DNA from: Klebsormidium nitens
Taxonomy: Eukaryota; Streptophyta; Klebsormidiophyceae; Klebsormidiales; Klebsormidiaceae
Reading direction: 5' to 3'
NCBI GenBank assembly: GCA_000708835.1
Contig: DF237248.1
Span: 1-64,000 of the forward strand
DNA: 64,000 nucleotides
This document shows positions 13,701 to 25,200 of this stretch, piece after piece. Numbering within the stretch: the stretch's first letter is position 1; the number at the start of each line of letters is the position of its first letter. The notes below the pieces were generated by a model. The model ran no database searches. It was not told where the DNA came from and was given only the letters and a program-made list of their open reading frames with translations. Made by a program: the position numbers and the translations under genes.

Positions 13701-14895
13701 GCGTTCACGAGGACACAAAATGTTTTAAAGGGAAAAGAAGGGGCAGGGGCAGCTTGGACATGGAGTATCATGCTGCTGAGCGAAAAGGGGCGAAAGTAGT
13801 GAGCGGAAAGGGGCTGATGAACGGAGGAGTACGGTGCCGTGACCTTCAGTGCAGGCACTGACGGGGACCCCTTCGAGCAGTGAAATTGCCAAAAGACTCG
13901 ATATTTAGAAAGAAGGAACAAGAGGAAAAGTTGCGTACCAGGTTTCAACATTCAGTAGCCAGTGTGCAGAAAATTTGACATGCTGTGGCCGGGCTCCAGT
14001 AGCTGTGCAAGGTTTGAGCGGGACGAAAAGCAAGAAGAGCAAAATAATACGGAAAAGTGGCGAATCCTGCCGGAGAACCATAGATCGAGACTCAATGGAG
14101 GAGGGGGAACGGAAGAGTCAGAGAGGCAAGGGCCTGCAAGCTCCAGAGACCATCCGATTCAAGAGGTCGAGAAAAATCAGGTGAGGGAATGAGTCAAAAG
14201 GACCAAGAGTATCATCGGTCTTTTGAGACCAGCCGCGTATGTTTCTCCTGAAGTAGAAATGACATCAAATCCCTCCTGGCCATAGGTATAACAGCAGAAA
14301 CTTTACGAAAGGCTAGTTGGCTAATCAACCGGGGGACTCACCCCTGCCCTCAAGCAGCAGAAGCAGCCTCGCCCCTTCTTTCTCTCTGGAGAAGCGTCCA
14401 GAAATATCCTCAGGCCTGCAAGGAAGACACCAATAAGGTCGAGGCTGGCTTCAAATCTTTGAAAGGGCTTCAGCTGACTGCCTGTATGTCGACCATCTAT
14501 CAATGACACATTTCCAGATCAAGGAGATCATCGCTCGACGGAGGAGCAAGATCCAACTTACAGACGTGTTATTCTCAGATAATCATGCTGGAACTTGCCA
14601 AGCAACCGTGCACGCAGATTTGGCGTTCAATCTCATGTGGTGAAAGTTTGTAGAGGCTGATAGGAAGCTGCTTGTGAATAAGTACTTTCATGTGCATAGC
14701 GGCTAACTGAATCATGTGAGCCAGGGAGGCTTTGCTCTCGTACATTCAAAGGAGGTAACTGGAAATGAACCGAAGGGATCAGACTCTTACCATTCTCAAC
14801 TTTGACGAGTTTCCATTTGGCCCTGGGGGTGGCCCATGACGGAAGGGGCTCGCTCGCATCAGTCTCGCGGGGTCCGCTCAGCAGTGGCTGAGTGA
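7802..14895 (-). CDS. EDR2-like protein: START domain plus DUF1336 (5' end open)
   Basis: Thirteen minus-strand coding exons join in frame: 14791-14895, 14342-14415, 13485-13663, 13072-13136, 12657-12728, 11798-11950, 11104-11346, 10565-10710, 9934-10083, 9319-9465, 8832-8927, 8359-8460 and 7802-7900 (stop 7802-7804). They give about 542 residues. Order: a short lead (KWKLVKVENG, LRIF), a START lipid-binding domain (LKAVGVVAAAPDTVFDLV, HKKCP, SGGYIIT), an acidic linker (DADAEFFD), then DUF1336 (DCWSVPDPAGF, VDWFKSD, FVFVVNMQ, VHYSMVYYF, GSWLIRQSVG, ELPEVLLGAVR). This is the architecture of plant ENHANCED DISEASE RESISTANCE 2 proteins, which limit salicylate-dependent cell death and bind membrane lipids. 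The N-terminal PH domain of Arabidopsis EDR2 was not found. The first listed exon begins at an acceptor in phase 1, so at least one upstream exon is missing. The 3' half is duplicated at 1779-4892. Confidence 0.85.
10347..10562. repeat. Degenerate ~40-bp tandem repeats beside a splice donor
   Basis: About five to six imperfect units share the core GGAGAAGGAGCAGTTGC and a motif like GGTTACTCG. They fill the EDR2-like intron next to the exon 10565-10710 and run into its donor site. The matching intron of the left-hand copy lacks this array, so it arose after the gene duplication. Confidence 0.7.
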
Positions 14896-16760
14896 CTGCG
14901 AGGCAATGAAGACAATTTCGCTCAATGGAAGACAATTTACATACCCAAATCAAAAAGTATCACACAGGCTGCAGTGTCTGTGGCACGAACAGCGTTGATA
15001 GCTGGTGCGACCCTCAGTCTGACTGTTGTCAGATTGGGGGAAGGGCAAAGCATGCACTGAGGCCGATTCAACTGTGTCACTCAAATAACTTCTGTCCTGT
15101 CTTGAGATGGTCGACGGGGCAACAAGTTTGCACTGGTTGAAGCCATGATGATGACAAAACTTCCATGACTGGGGCGCCACAGGGGTGTCGCAAGGTGCTT
15201 TTAAGCCCGTGTACAACTGAGGGATTCCTCCGACTACTTGATAAATTGACAAGAATGCATATCCTTATGGACCCCGCTAAGAGTCATTACTCATTGACAA
15301 TGGGGGCTGGAATTGTGGTGTAGTCAAGGCAGCTAGACCCAAAGGCGTCAAGAGGACGTCTGAGCTCAGGATACTGGACTGCTGCTTCACCAACGATTGA
15401 AGATGCCTAGGCAATTGAAGATGCTTACGCAATTGAAGATGCTTAAGCCAACCTACTTTACTACAGCCTCAGCTGCCTTGAAAAACAAGAAGCTGACTGC
15501 AATGTTTTTCTTATATGCATATACTGATTCGTTGGAAAAGTGAAAACGAACGACTTAGGCTGGCTCACGTTTTGTCCTGGCTTGAAGCTGAGGATGACTT
15601 TCAAAGAGAAAGATCGGAATAGACTCAAAGGAAAAATTCAGAGCAATCAGCGCACAGACTCAACTTGCTGTTGAGAGACTTCTGGATTACAATTGCAAGG
15701 AGAATGGCTTGCAAATTGGTGAAGAAACTTCAATCAATGCGGGCTTGTGAAGAAGTACCTGAATCATGCTGAGTATCTGTTTCGCCTTCCATGCCCAGCC
15801 TTGTTAAAGCGAGATGCCCTGAGGACAAGAGCTCAACTTTAGTCAAGAACACTATGGAGCGCTATATAAGTATGCGCATCATGAAAGATCCCTTGATTTC
15901 TGGGCAATTGTTGGTGATTTTCGACGTAAGGTATTTGCTCGATTGGCGCCTTCCTAACATGGGCTCAAGAACGCGAAGCGCATTGGCACAGGCCAAAAAA
16001 TAAAGCCCTTGCAGCTCACTACCCTGCGTGGTCGCCTCCCAACAAGAGGCGGCCAACCTGATGCAGGCTCCAGCAGTGATGTGGGTTGTATTATGGTGCC
16101 TGCACGCCTCACAGGAAATTCGAGGCGCCATTAGCAGCAGCTGTTGATGTCATGCCATGTCAGCATTGGGCTTCAAGCTTGGCCCGTTCGATGATAAAAT
16201 TTCAACGGTTGAGACTGCTCAAAGGGAATTCAGTGCTCCCTAGCCAATCAATAAGGCGGACAGTCATTGAATCGGGCGCATGGGGCGCATCCTCAGGTGC
16301 TTCTGCATGCCAATGGGCCAGGTGGGCATGCACTCAATTATGCAATTTTCCGAGGAGAAGCACACCACTGTGCACCATTGGCATTGAGCTGTGGACAGTG
16401 GGTTCCCTGCGAATCGTAGTATTATACCACCTCCTCACTCTCCTGCAGAAAGGTCTTCGACAACACTCTGTGTCGGCCCTCCCAACTCCATGGCTCTGAA
16501 CTGGACTGGAATTGCTTAAGTGCAAGTCCTTGTTTGTGGAGACGCCGCTGCAATGCTGTGTGCAGTGGAGACTTTACATTCCCTGTCTCAGTGAAGGGGC
16601 AGGACTAGCGATCAAGCTGCTGCTTTTAATGGTCGCACAAGACAGTAAAATCAGAGACTTCTGCCTGAAAGGCTTTCTACTTGAGAGGCCACCTTAACTG
16701 GAGTCTGCAAGACCATTGAGCAGCATTCCTCCCAGCCTCTGGCGCACCAGAGAGGCCGCC
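14896..16760. other. Intergenic region between EDR2-like and cytochrome b561 genes
   Basis: This should hold the unplaced 5' exon(s) of the EDR2-like gene (-) and the promoter of the b561-type gene (+), which are divergently arranged. I found no exon I could support. A three-unit 17-18-bp tandem repeat lies at about 15393-15447. Plus-strand frames such as 16086-16499 show no recognisable domain. Confidence 0.4.
15393..15447. repeat. Short tandem repeat, three 17-18-bp units
   Basis: Three successive units with the core ATTGAAGATGCTTA (first unit GCCTA) occur in noncoding DNA. No function is apparent. Confidence 0.7.
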
Positions 16761-19700
16761 ATGGAACAAAAGGAAAATGAAGTGAGCAAATTGCATGACT
16801 GGGGTACTCCCAATCTGTTAGAACCAGTTGTCTCTCAATCATTTGCGCTTTAAAGATGAGGACACTCCGATGTAGCTTCACACTTCATTGACAATGGAAG
16901 GGTTGATTGAGAAAGGCTCTAATACTCTGTATCCAGATTTTAAGTCCAGTTGTATGCTTTCTTGGCAGAGAATACCTATTCATCAGGCTCATGTGACATG
17001 GTTTTCTGCAAGGATTGATGGAAGATTTCTTCACAAAGTGTCCTTACTTAGCGACACCGCCGCATAGACTCTACCTTTTTGAAACTGCTGAGTCCAAACT
17101 TTGCAAAGCGACAGCTTGTTGGAGTTTCGCAGCAATTAAGACCATGCTGGAAATCTCCTTGGGCAAGTATTGGGTGAACTGGTAGTGAACTTCGTGGTGA
17201 ACATCTTGAAATAGTAGTCAGCTGAGCTGCTATTGATTTCAGCTTCACACAGAGGCTCTGCTTGAAGATTGTTACAGGGACTTTCGGGAGAAGCTCGTGA
17301 CCTTGCGCCCAGCCATCCGGAAAGTGGAAGCAGTTTAGCGATTGCTAACCAAGCTGTTCTAAGTGCAGAAACCACCATAGAAGAAAGCGGGCTTCTCGCA
17401 GGCGATTCCGCACGTGTTCCTCCTCTCAGTGCCCGCTGTAATTGGTTTGACGTTCTTCAATGGCACCCTCTTTGGATACCACCCGACTCTGATGTCAATT
17501 GGGTACATGGCCCTGCTTGGGGAGGGCATCTTACTGGCAACCGGAGCGAAAGTGAGTGTTTTAGTCCCGCGTTTATACTTGAGAGGTCCTGTTGCTCTTG
17601 TCACATTCTTCTTCGGTGCCTTGATGGACATTGATGCAAAGTGCTAAAAGACCTGGACAGGCGGGTTTCAGACAGGCTCTGCCTAGCGGACCTGCCTAGC
17701 TCTGCCTTCTACTCTTTCGATTCAATCATGTCGCCCACAGACACAATTAAGATGCAATAATGACAGCTGGGGATACAAAGAGAGACAGGCGCTGTAGATT
17801 GACAAAGCCTTGAACAGATTCGTGTATCAGCAGTGTGTTAAGCGTCGATTCCTCCTCTAGAGAATGCGGTCTGGGTTGAGGTGGTTAGTCAAACCACAGT
17901 TGGAGCGTCCACTGTCAGGGGCGCTCGCTACCTCTGATTGACGAGCCTGCAGCCCTCGGTATGCCTTTCCTTGAGGTGCGCAGTATGAGAGGATACTTGA
18001 AGGATAGTCCGAGTTGCGCCCCTCAGAGTGTGTCCTTTCTGTAGTGCAGGGAAAGGATCGAGACTTTTACCTGTGGCTGCACAGCGTGTGCCAGGTGGCG
18101 GGAGCGGTGGCCATCTTTTGCGGGCTGCTGGCCATCCTGCAGAACAAGGTGCGCGCATACGCATTGCATGCGCTAGTCCTTTCCAGAACTCGAATGGGTA
18201 TCGGCGATTGCTTTCTTGATAACGTTCTCATGGTCTTGGAAATTGCGGGTCGATCGGAAGCTCAAACAAGTCCGAAGCTTCATTCGAAATCGTTGCCCCA
18301 CTGCTGAGCACTGTCCTCCATGGTCCAGTAGACAAGCCGATCATATTAATAAGTGACTGGCAGTGTGCCAAAGTTGGTTTCCAGTCTCAGATCGAGATAG
18401 GTGTCCGGCTCCCAATGTCTTAGGATCTGGCGAGACGCACTCTGGTTCTGTTCGGGACCCTTGACTCGAGTTGTCCCCACTTTCCCAATTGTGATTCGTG
18501 AACCCTTTCCTGGATCCGTGCGCTGAACCTACCTCAGTTACGCTGCCGTTCAGATCAAGTGAAGTAGATTACCTTCAGGTTTTGGTTTTCCATAATCGGG
18601 TCCCGTTCTCGAAGCCTTCCGGAAGGGTGTCGCGATGTCCTTGGACCTTTCTTCTCCTCCCCCACCTTGGGTGCAGGTTGTCACTTTCCCACGCCCCCGG
18701 ACAAATGCTCCCCTTTCCGGCCGATCTTCGACCTTCCGCTCCTCCAAACAGAAATCAGATGTGGGATTGGCGGGTTCCGAGCTGAGTGCCTCGCTTTCTG
18801 TCACCTTTTCCTGAGTTGACAGCGGACTCTCCTTTCCCCTGCAGTTTCAGTTGGGCAAGCCCCACTTTGTAACTTTGCACGCACGGCTCGGCTTGGGGAC
18901 GCTCATCATTACGGCGCTCGCCGCCACCGGGGGCCTCCCCGACTTCTACGGGCTTCCCCCCTCGTGGCGCAAGTTTCAAACGCTCGTCAACCGAACCCAT
19001 CGACGAGTAAGTGCCCTTCGCAACTTCGCTCCCTTCATCTATTTGTTGTCTACGGGTTTCATTCCTTCAGCTTTCTCTCGGACTTTCTGAAGCGAGGATT
19101 GGTCGGTCATCATGGTTCCAGATGCAAGTATCTACTCGCAAGTCTGTGATGACTTGCAGGCTCTTTCTTTTGACCGGTGAGTATTCACACCGCTGGAAGC
19201 CCGCGTTTTTCTGGCAGTTTCTCCGACCCGAAACGTCCTGGTCTCAGCACACCTTTTGTTTTCGGGGAGGGTCTTTGCTTGCTTTCAAAGTGCAACTTTT
19301 TGAAAATGGCCACACAATGTTCCACTCAGGAACGAGCTCAGCCAATTCAGCGGGCTGGCTTCCATCTCCCAATATCGGATCCCGGGAAGCGCAGTCAAGT
19401 TGACAGATCGTTGAAGGAAGTAGATCTTAAAGCACAGCGGAAATGCGCTCGCCCCATGCATGTGATACGCACGGTCTTGAACTCTGTATGGGCCTTGCAT
19501 TTTCGAAGGCAAGCACATTTGCAGTCACTGATGAGTTGAAGAGTTGCTATGCAGATCCTTTCTCAAAACGATTTTGAAGCGATTCTTGAGCCGGACTCTA
19601 CAGACGTCAGAATAGGCACGGAAGCAAAGAACGGTACAGCTGGCCGCACTCAGTCCTTCAAAAGTTGCTCGGTGCCTCCGGTCTGGCCACTTCGTTGAAT

Positions 19701-20002
19701 TCGATTCGATTACGTTGAGCTGATTCGCGAATCAGTCCTCCCTTTGACGCTGAACTGGACTTCCATACTCTTCTGCGCAGATTGGGCGGGTCGCATTCGG
19801 CGCCGGGCTCCTGACGATGGTCACGGGTCTTCAGACCTTCAAGCCTGCTCACCCGCTCCACAAGGGCTTGCTGACGTATGCATGCGCAGCGGGAGTCGCG
19901 GGCGCAGCCATCGTGGTCTTCAGCAAGAGCGGGCTAAGTCGATATAACCGGAAGCGGTTGCTCGGCAGTTTATGGGGAAAGTCGCCAAGGACCGTGCCAT
20001 AA
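16761..20002 (+). CDS. Cytochrome b561-type transmembrane protein (CYB561D2-like)
   Basis: Four well-supported exons are 17402-17551, 18050-18148, 18845-19006 and 19781-20002 (stop 20000-20002), joined in phase 0. A 21-nt first exon at 16761-16781 (MEQKENE) is inferred from an ideal start context (GCCGCCATGG), a GTGAGC donor and matching phase. The total is then 217 residues, close to the about 222 of animal CYB561D2. Several hydrophobic helices are visible (for example VFLLSVPAVIGLTFF and VAGAVAIFCGLLAIL). Histidines at about 34 (GYHPTLM), 68 (WLHSVC), 102 (TLHARLG) and 142 (RTHRRIG) fit the four haem-ligand histidines of the b561 core. Such proteins move electrons across endomembranes, usually from ascorbate to ferric or monodehydroascorbate acceptors. 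No DOMON domain is present. The third exon could alternatively start at 18851. Substrate and membrane location are inferred from the family. Confidence 0.8.
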
Positions 20003-22203
20003 GCGCCGCCTACGAGGTAACGAGAAAGCGCGACAGAATCTCAAATCTGCCCTAAGCAGATGGGAGTCGCCGAAACTTACCATAACATATTGTCGCATAC
20101 ATGTCGGCCTGCGTCAAGATCAAGCACAGTGGGCACGAATGGGGCTATAATAAGCACGGTTGTTTTGAACACGTCTTTTGCAAAGTCAATTAATCGAGGT
20201 GAGATTTCGAGGCAGCTCTCGGGTTGTTCCCGAGGTGAACTGAGTAGGTACAATTGACAGTGGGTTCTTGGAATTTTTAAACANNNNNNNNNNNNNNNNN
20301 NNNNNNNNNNNNNNNNNNNNNNNNNNNNNNNNNNNNNNNNNNNNNNNNNNNNNNNNNNNNNNNNNNNNNNNNNNNNNNNNNNNNNNNNNNNNNNNNNNNN
20401 NNNNNNNNNNNNNNNNNNNNNNNNNNNNNNNNNNNNNNNNNNNNNNNNNNNNNNNNNNNNNNNNNNNNNNNNNNNNNNNNNNNNNNNNNNNNNNNNNNNN
20501 NNNNNNNNNNNNNNNNNNNNNNNNNNNNNNNNNNNNNNNNNNNNNNNNNNNNNNNNNNNNNNNNNNNNNNNNNNNNNNNNNNNNNNNNNNNNNNNNNNNN
20601 NNNNNNNNNNNNNNNNNNNNNNNNNNNNNNNNNNNNNNNNNNNNNNNNNNNNNNNNNNNNNNNNNNNNNNNNNNNNNNNNNNNNNNNNNNNNNNNNNNNN
20701 NNNNNNNNNNNNNNNNNNNNNNNNNNNNNNNNNNNNNNNNNNNNNNNNNNNNNNNNNNNNNNNNNNNNNNNNNNNNNNNNNNNNNNNNNNNNNNNNNNNN
20801 NNNNNNNNNNNNNNNNNNNNNNNNNNNNNNNNNNNNNNNNNNNNNNNNNNNNNNNNNNNNNNNNNNNAGGTGCATATGTTTGCCGACATCCATGACTTTA
20901 TTGTTTGCTATAATTGCATCGTGAGACATCTTGGCTTGGTTAGCATCGGCCTCGACTCTAGTAGGACTCGATCTTGACAGGCATGACAAACACCTGCAGC
21001 CTGTGAGACCTTTGTTTGCTGGCAAGTGGACCTGCGGATGTATGTTAGGAAGGTTGCACGCACATGCGAACAATTGCTGCTTGTACAGCTAGTAGATAAA
21101 GACGGTGAAGACATAGTTTGGATCAATCTGGAAGAGCTTAATGCTAGCTGAGCTGGAACCAATGTAGAGTACTCTAACCGTCGGCGGCGTTCAACTCGGA
21201 TCGAAGGTATCAAATTGTCAGTAAACGTCTTCCGTTCGACAGTTTAAATCTCACTGCTCGTCAATCATGAGCCTGTTGCTTATGATATGCTCTCTCGGAG
21301 TCTGCCGCCTTAAGATGACGGTCTTATTGAAGCGATTGCATCCTGCCAGGTCTGAAGCTGTTAATACATGAAGAATGACTCTCAAGACTGGCTAACGCCG
21401 CCGGATCATCACTGATGCTTATAGCGCTCGCGCGAGGACCGATGCTCTAGCATGACCTAGCTGCTAGGCTGCATGCATCCAATGTTTTGACCTGGCACGT
21501 GTCTGAAAACTTGGATTCAATCGTTGCTAGGCCGCCCGCCACATGCTGCGCAATCCATGTATGGCTGCCGTTGAGTCACTTCCTGCCTCATTTTACCGTC
21601 CAAATTATGAGATTGAACCTCACGTATAGGCGTCAAAGGGGTCTAGAGCACCATTAGTCAGGCCGCTCATCAATTTAGTGATCGTTGCAAATGCACTTTC
21701 ATGACCTTGTGCCCGGGGCCGATTAACCAGCAGCGCGTCCCGGGCCGTGCAGCATACGCGTAGCTACTAGAGGTTTTCTTGCGTACAAGGAAGGGGTGGC
21801 TGACACGGATCGGCTGTGATACGCAATTGTCATCTCTTATAAGCGCCATGTGCGGGCGGTCAATTGCCATTATTGTCATGCACGCCGGTTGCGCCGTCGA
21901 ATAGATTACATCGTACACGCATCGATCTGGTAAAAGCGAAGGGCTTGGATCTCCAGGATCGATCAGTCATTCAGCTTGTAAGCTCTTGATAATGTATGCT
22001 TCATTCATATGTGATGACGAGTGCTCAGAGTCATTTTGTGGATGCCATTATTGTTCGAAGCCCCGGCGGCAGACGCCTGCTCCCGCCACTGACTTACAAT
22101 TACGTGGTTGTGTGGTCACACTCAGTTTTACAGGTGAAAAAACAGTCCGCTCCTATCTCTTGTTTACTTCCCCGTTAGGAACGAATCTGCTGACTTTCAG
22201 TCT
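20003..22203. other. Intergenic region with assembly gap; no gene recognised
   Basis: This lies between the convergent 3' ends of the b561-type gene (+) and MER3 (-). Outside the gap at 20284-20867 no exon with recognisable homology was seen. Long frames reported across the gap consist of unknown residues and carry no information. Confidence 0.5.
20284..20867. other. Assembly gap (584 N)
   Basis: A continuous run of N. The true length and content are unknown. Confidence 0.99.
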
Positions 22204-25200
22204 TCACAGGAAAGAGAAGATGCTACTTCTTTCCGGAATGGCAGCTGGGATTGCCTCTGATACACCGCCGACCTTCCGAGGAGCTTCAACCATCAGTGGT
22301 GAAACGTCTTCTTTCCGCCGTTCACCCAAGTGCTCGACGGGTGCGTTGGTGCCGCTTTCACGCTCAGTCAGAACGGCGGGCTCCGTGCTTGAGCCTTTCA
22401 CTGAGTGCGACTTGAACCCCAGAGCTGCAGCCATTTCGCCAATCTCGCCAGCAAAGTCCGATCTGAAAGAATCTGTGAAAGACTCCTTTTCGCGGCTAGA
22501 TCCGGACGCGAGAAACGTCTCGCTTCCGTACGAACGGCCTCCTCCGTTGCCTTCAGAATGAGAGGGCATCCCGGCTCCGTCAGCTAGGGTTACGTTCCGA
22601 CCTTCAGCTAGTCCGCCTCTGCTTCTGGCCCCCGTCAGAGCGGAATCGAAAGTCAACGTCGAGAGCGGCTGACTCTCTTCCGCGATTTTCCTTCTCAGAT
22701 CCGGCATCTTCCAGGTTGGGGCTTTCCTGTGAGCAGCTCCGTTGAGGAAAGATCCCAAAGGCGGTCGAGAAGTTACTGCTCTTCCCGCCTGATTTTCCGG
22801 TCCGCAAAGCTCTTCGTCACAGAAGCTTCTGTCCCCGGTCGAAGCGAGCCTGCTACCCCTGTTTTGAAACTCAAGCTTCCTCGGAGGCGAATCCCAGACG
22901 GCCTTCTCTTCCCGCTCGGGTCCTGGCTCGCAGTTGGCTGTGCGCTTCAAGGGTGCGTTGTTTTGCCGTAGGGAGAACCCAGAAGCAGGAGCTCGGTTCT
23001 TTCCGGAGGATGCCTTTGACATGGACGCGGCAAACGACTGTGCAGCGCTCGGGCCGCTTGGTTCTGCCGCTGCTGAGGAAGTGGATCCACTAGGAGCCCC
23101 TCTGAGGGAAGAGAGGGCCGTCACCTTTGGTTGCGCCGAGCGAGCGGAAAGCGTTGCGTCCGAGTGCGCCGACGGCCGGGAGAAGAGCTTGGCAGTGCTC
23201 GAGAAAGTACGCGTCCGCTCGGGAAGTTGCTCTGAGGAGGGTCCGTCTTGATTCGAGGAGGAGATTCTGCTCCGTTTCGGAGGGAACAGACTGTTCAACG
23301 GTGCTTCTGACATGTTCCGCTTTGCAGGAACGGGCTCCACTGGTGGAACCAGGTTTTCGGTTTTGGCGTGGGAAGAACCTCTGCTGGTCCATAGCGCTGA
23401 AAGAAAATTCTGAGGTCAAATCAGAAAAAAAAGGTTTAGCAATATGCATACGGAACCAAATTTGAATTGAGGCTCTCTTGTAAAACAAGCACTAAGGGCG
23501 GCACGTTCTAGCATAGTTCTTGCCAACATGGCACGTTTTCTCGACAACGACAGTCACAAACACAGAGATCTGGATTGAAAGGAACTCACATCGTTGCCAT
23601 CCGTTCCATTCGCTCTGCGTCCAGTCCAGGTTCCTCTTGCAACATGCATGCTCGCACGCGCTTCTGTCTGCAAAGAGAAAAGGGCGTTCATTTCTGCGGA
23701 AACGCTATCAAGAGGTGCTCCTTAGTCTCAAGGCACATTAGGACCATTTTATCTGGAAGGATTACCGCTTCTGAGGTTTGCAACGGAAGCATACAGATAC
23801 TCTCGGGCACCTCATCACGGAGTCCCTACTTGAGGAACAAAGTTTGACACGCCTGCAATAGTACTTCGAACCATTCTATTGCATCCTCACCTGCACAAGG
23901 GCACCTGCAAGCTTGCTGCTGCAGCGCCTCTCCTCCTGCCCCGGTATCTTGAAGAAGTTTTGCGGATCTGCAACGAAGTTCGAAGATTCATCACATGCGG
24001 CAACATGCATTCAATGGGCAATTCGTAATCAAAAGCAGTGGCAGCTTTTGAAAGGTACTTGGAAGTGCACTTGTCCAGCAAGATTTTTGGCTGAAACGGC
24101 GCAAAGACTGGAGCAATACCTGTGATACTAAACAAGGCAGCTCTGACCGAGGGGACAAGTCTAAGATTGTCATCGAGAACAGCTCACATGCTAGGCTCCA
24201 CTGACGATCCGGCTGGTGGCATTTCCAAGCTTGCGCCGTCCGATCCAGAGCATCGATCCGACTGAATTCTGGTGTTGTAACGAAAAGCCGTGAAATCCTC
24301 AAATGCTTGAGGGCCCATGTGCGGTCTTGGCATCTCCTGCGTTTTCTTAGCTGCTTTTTGGGCCGCTTTTTCACCGTTCTTGGAGGCTTTCTGTGATGCT
24401 GATGACTTTGCTGGTTCATGTGCGATCTCAGACTTTGAGGATCGGTCGTACGTGACTTGTGCGGTTATGTCAAGACCAACTGCAAGAAGGAAAAGAAAAT
24501 TGTTCTGGCTGGTCATGGAACGGCATTGCAATACGGGGAAGTCGTTCCCTTAAATACCGTACACCATGTGCGTTACGAACCGGAGGACAGACGCTTATCG
24601 CAGTCCTGAAGGAGGGTTATCATTGGAGAGCGTGCTGAGCTGTCTTACTACGACATCAGTGGAGTGGCCTTCAGAGCGTCTTGAATGCGTTGTACCGTTT
24701 GCAAAGTCTAGTCGGTTTTAGACCAGGAGCCTGATGCTTACCGTAGTCCTCCAAAATGACTGTGGCGGTGATGTTGGAGGGAGACCCGGAAGCGTTTCTA
24801 TTGGCGACTACGGTGAAGTAGTACGGGCTGCAGAAAAGCGAACAACCAAGATATGGGCATCAAGTGGGGCTTTGAAGCCTGACGACTGTCATCTAAAACT
24901 CGCTTGTCAAACGGAATCCAGGTTTTACTTGAACAGCAGTGCAACCATGTGGGTCACAATTACTGAGACGATTGCAGAGATACAGGTTGAGAGTCCCTAC
25001 CTCGAGAATTGGTCGAGCCTGCAAGGTACAAGGAGATGCAGTTGTTTTACTGCCCTCTAATCGCCACGAATCCACGACGAAGGAACCCCGGTTCATGTTT
25101 TCGGCAAGATTCAGGGATTCACTGCTATGCTCTTGGATTTCGAAGACTTGCTGGGCACTGAAACAAAGTCTCTGTCGATTTGATGCCTCCTGTCATACAA

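Noticed and set aside
20077-21073. Long frames across the assembly gap
   Set aside because: They are composed almost entirely of unknown residues.
21986-22561. 191-codon plus-strand ORF
   Set aside because: It lies largely antisense to the open C-terminal exon of MER3, whose base composition keeps several frames open; it has no recognisable domain.
22934-23465. Overlapping plus-strand ORFs of 105 and 112 codons
   Set aside because: Antisense shadows of the MER3 terminal exon.
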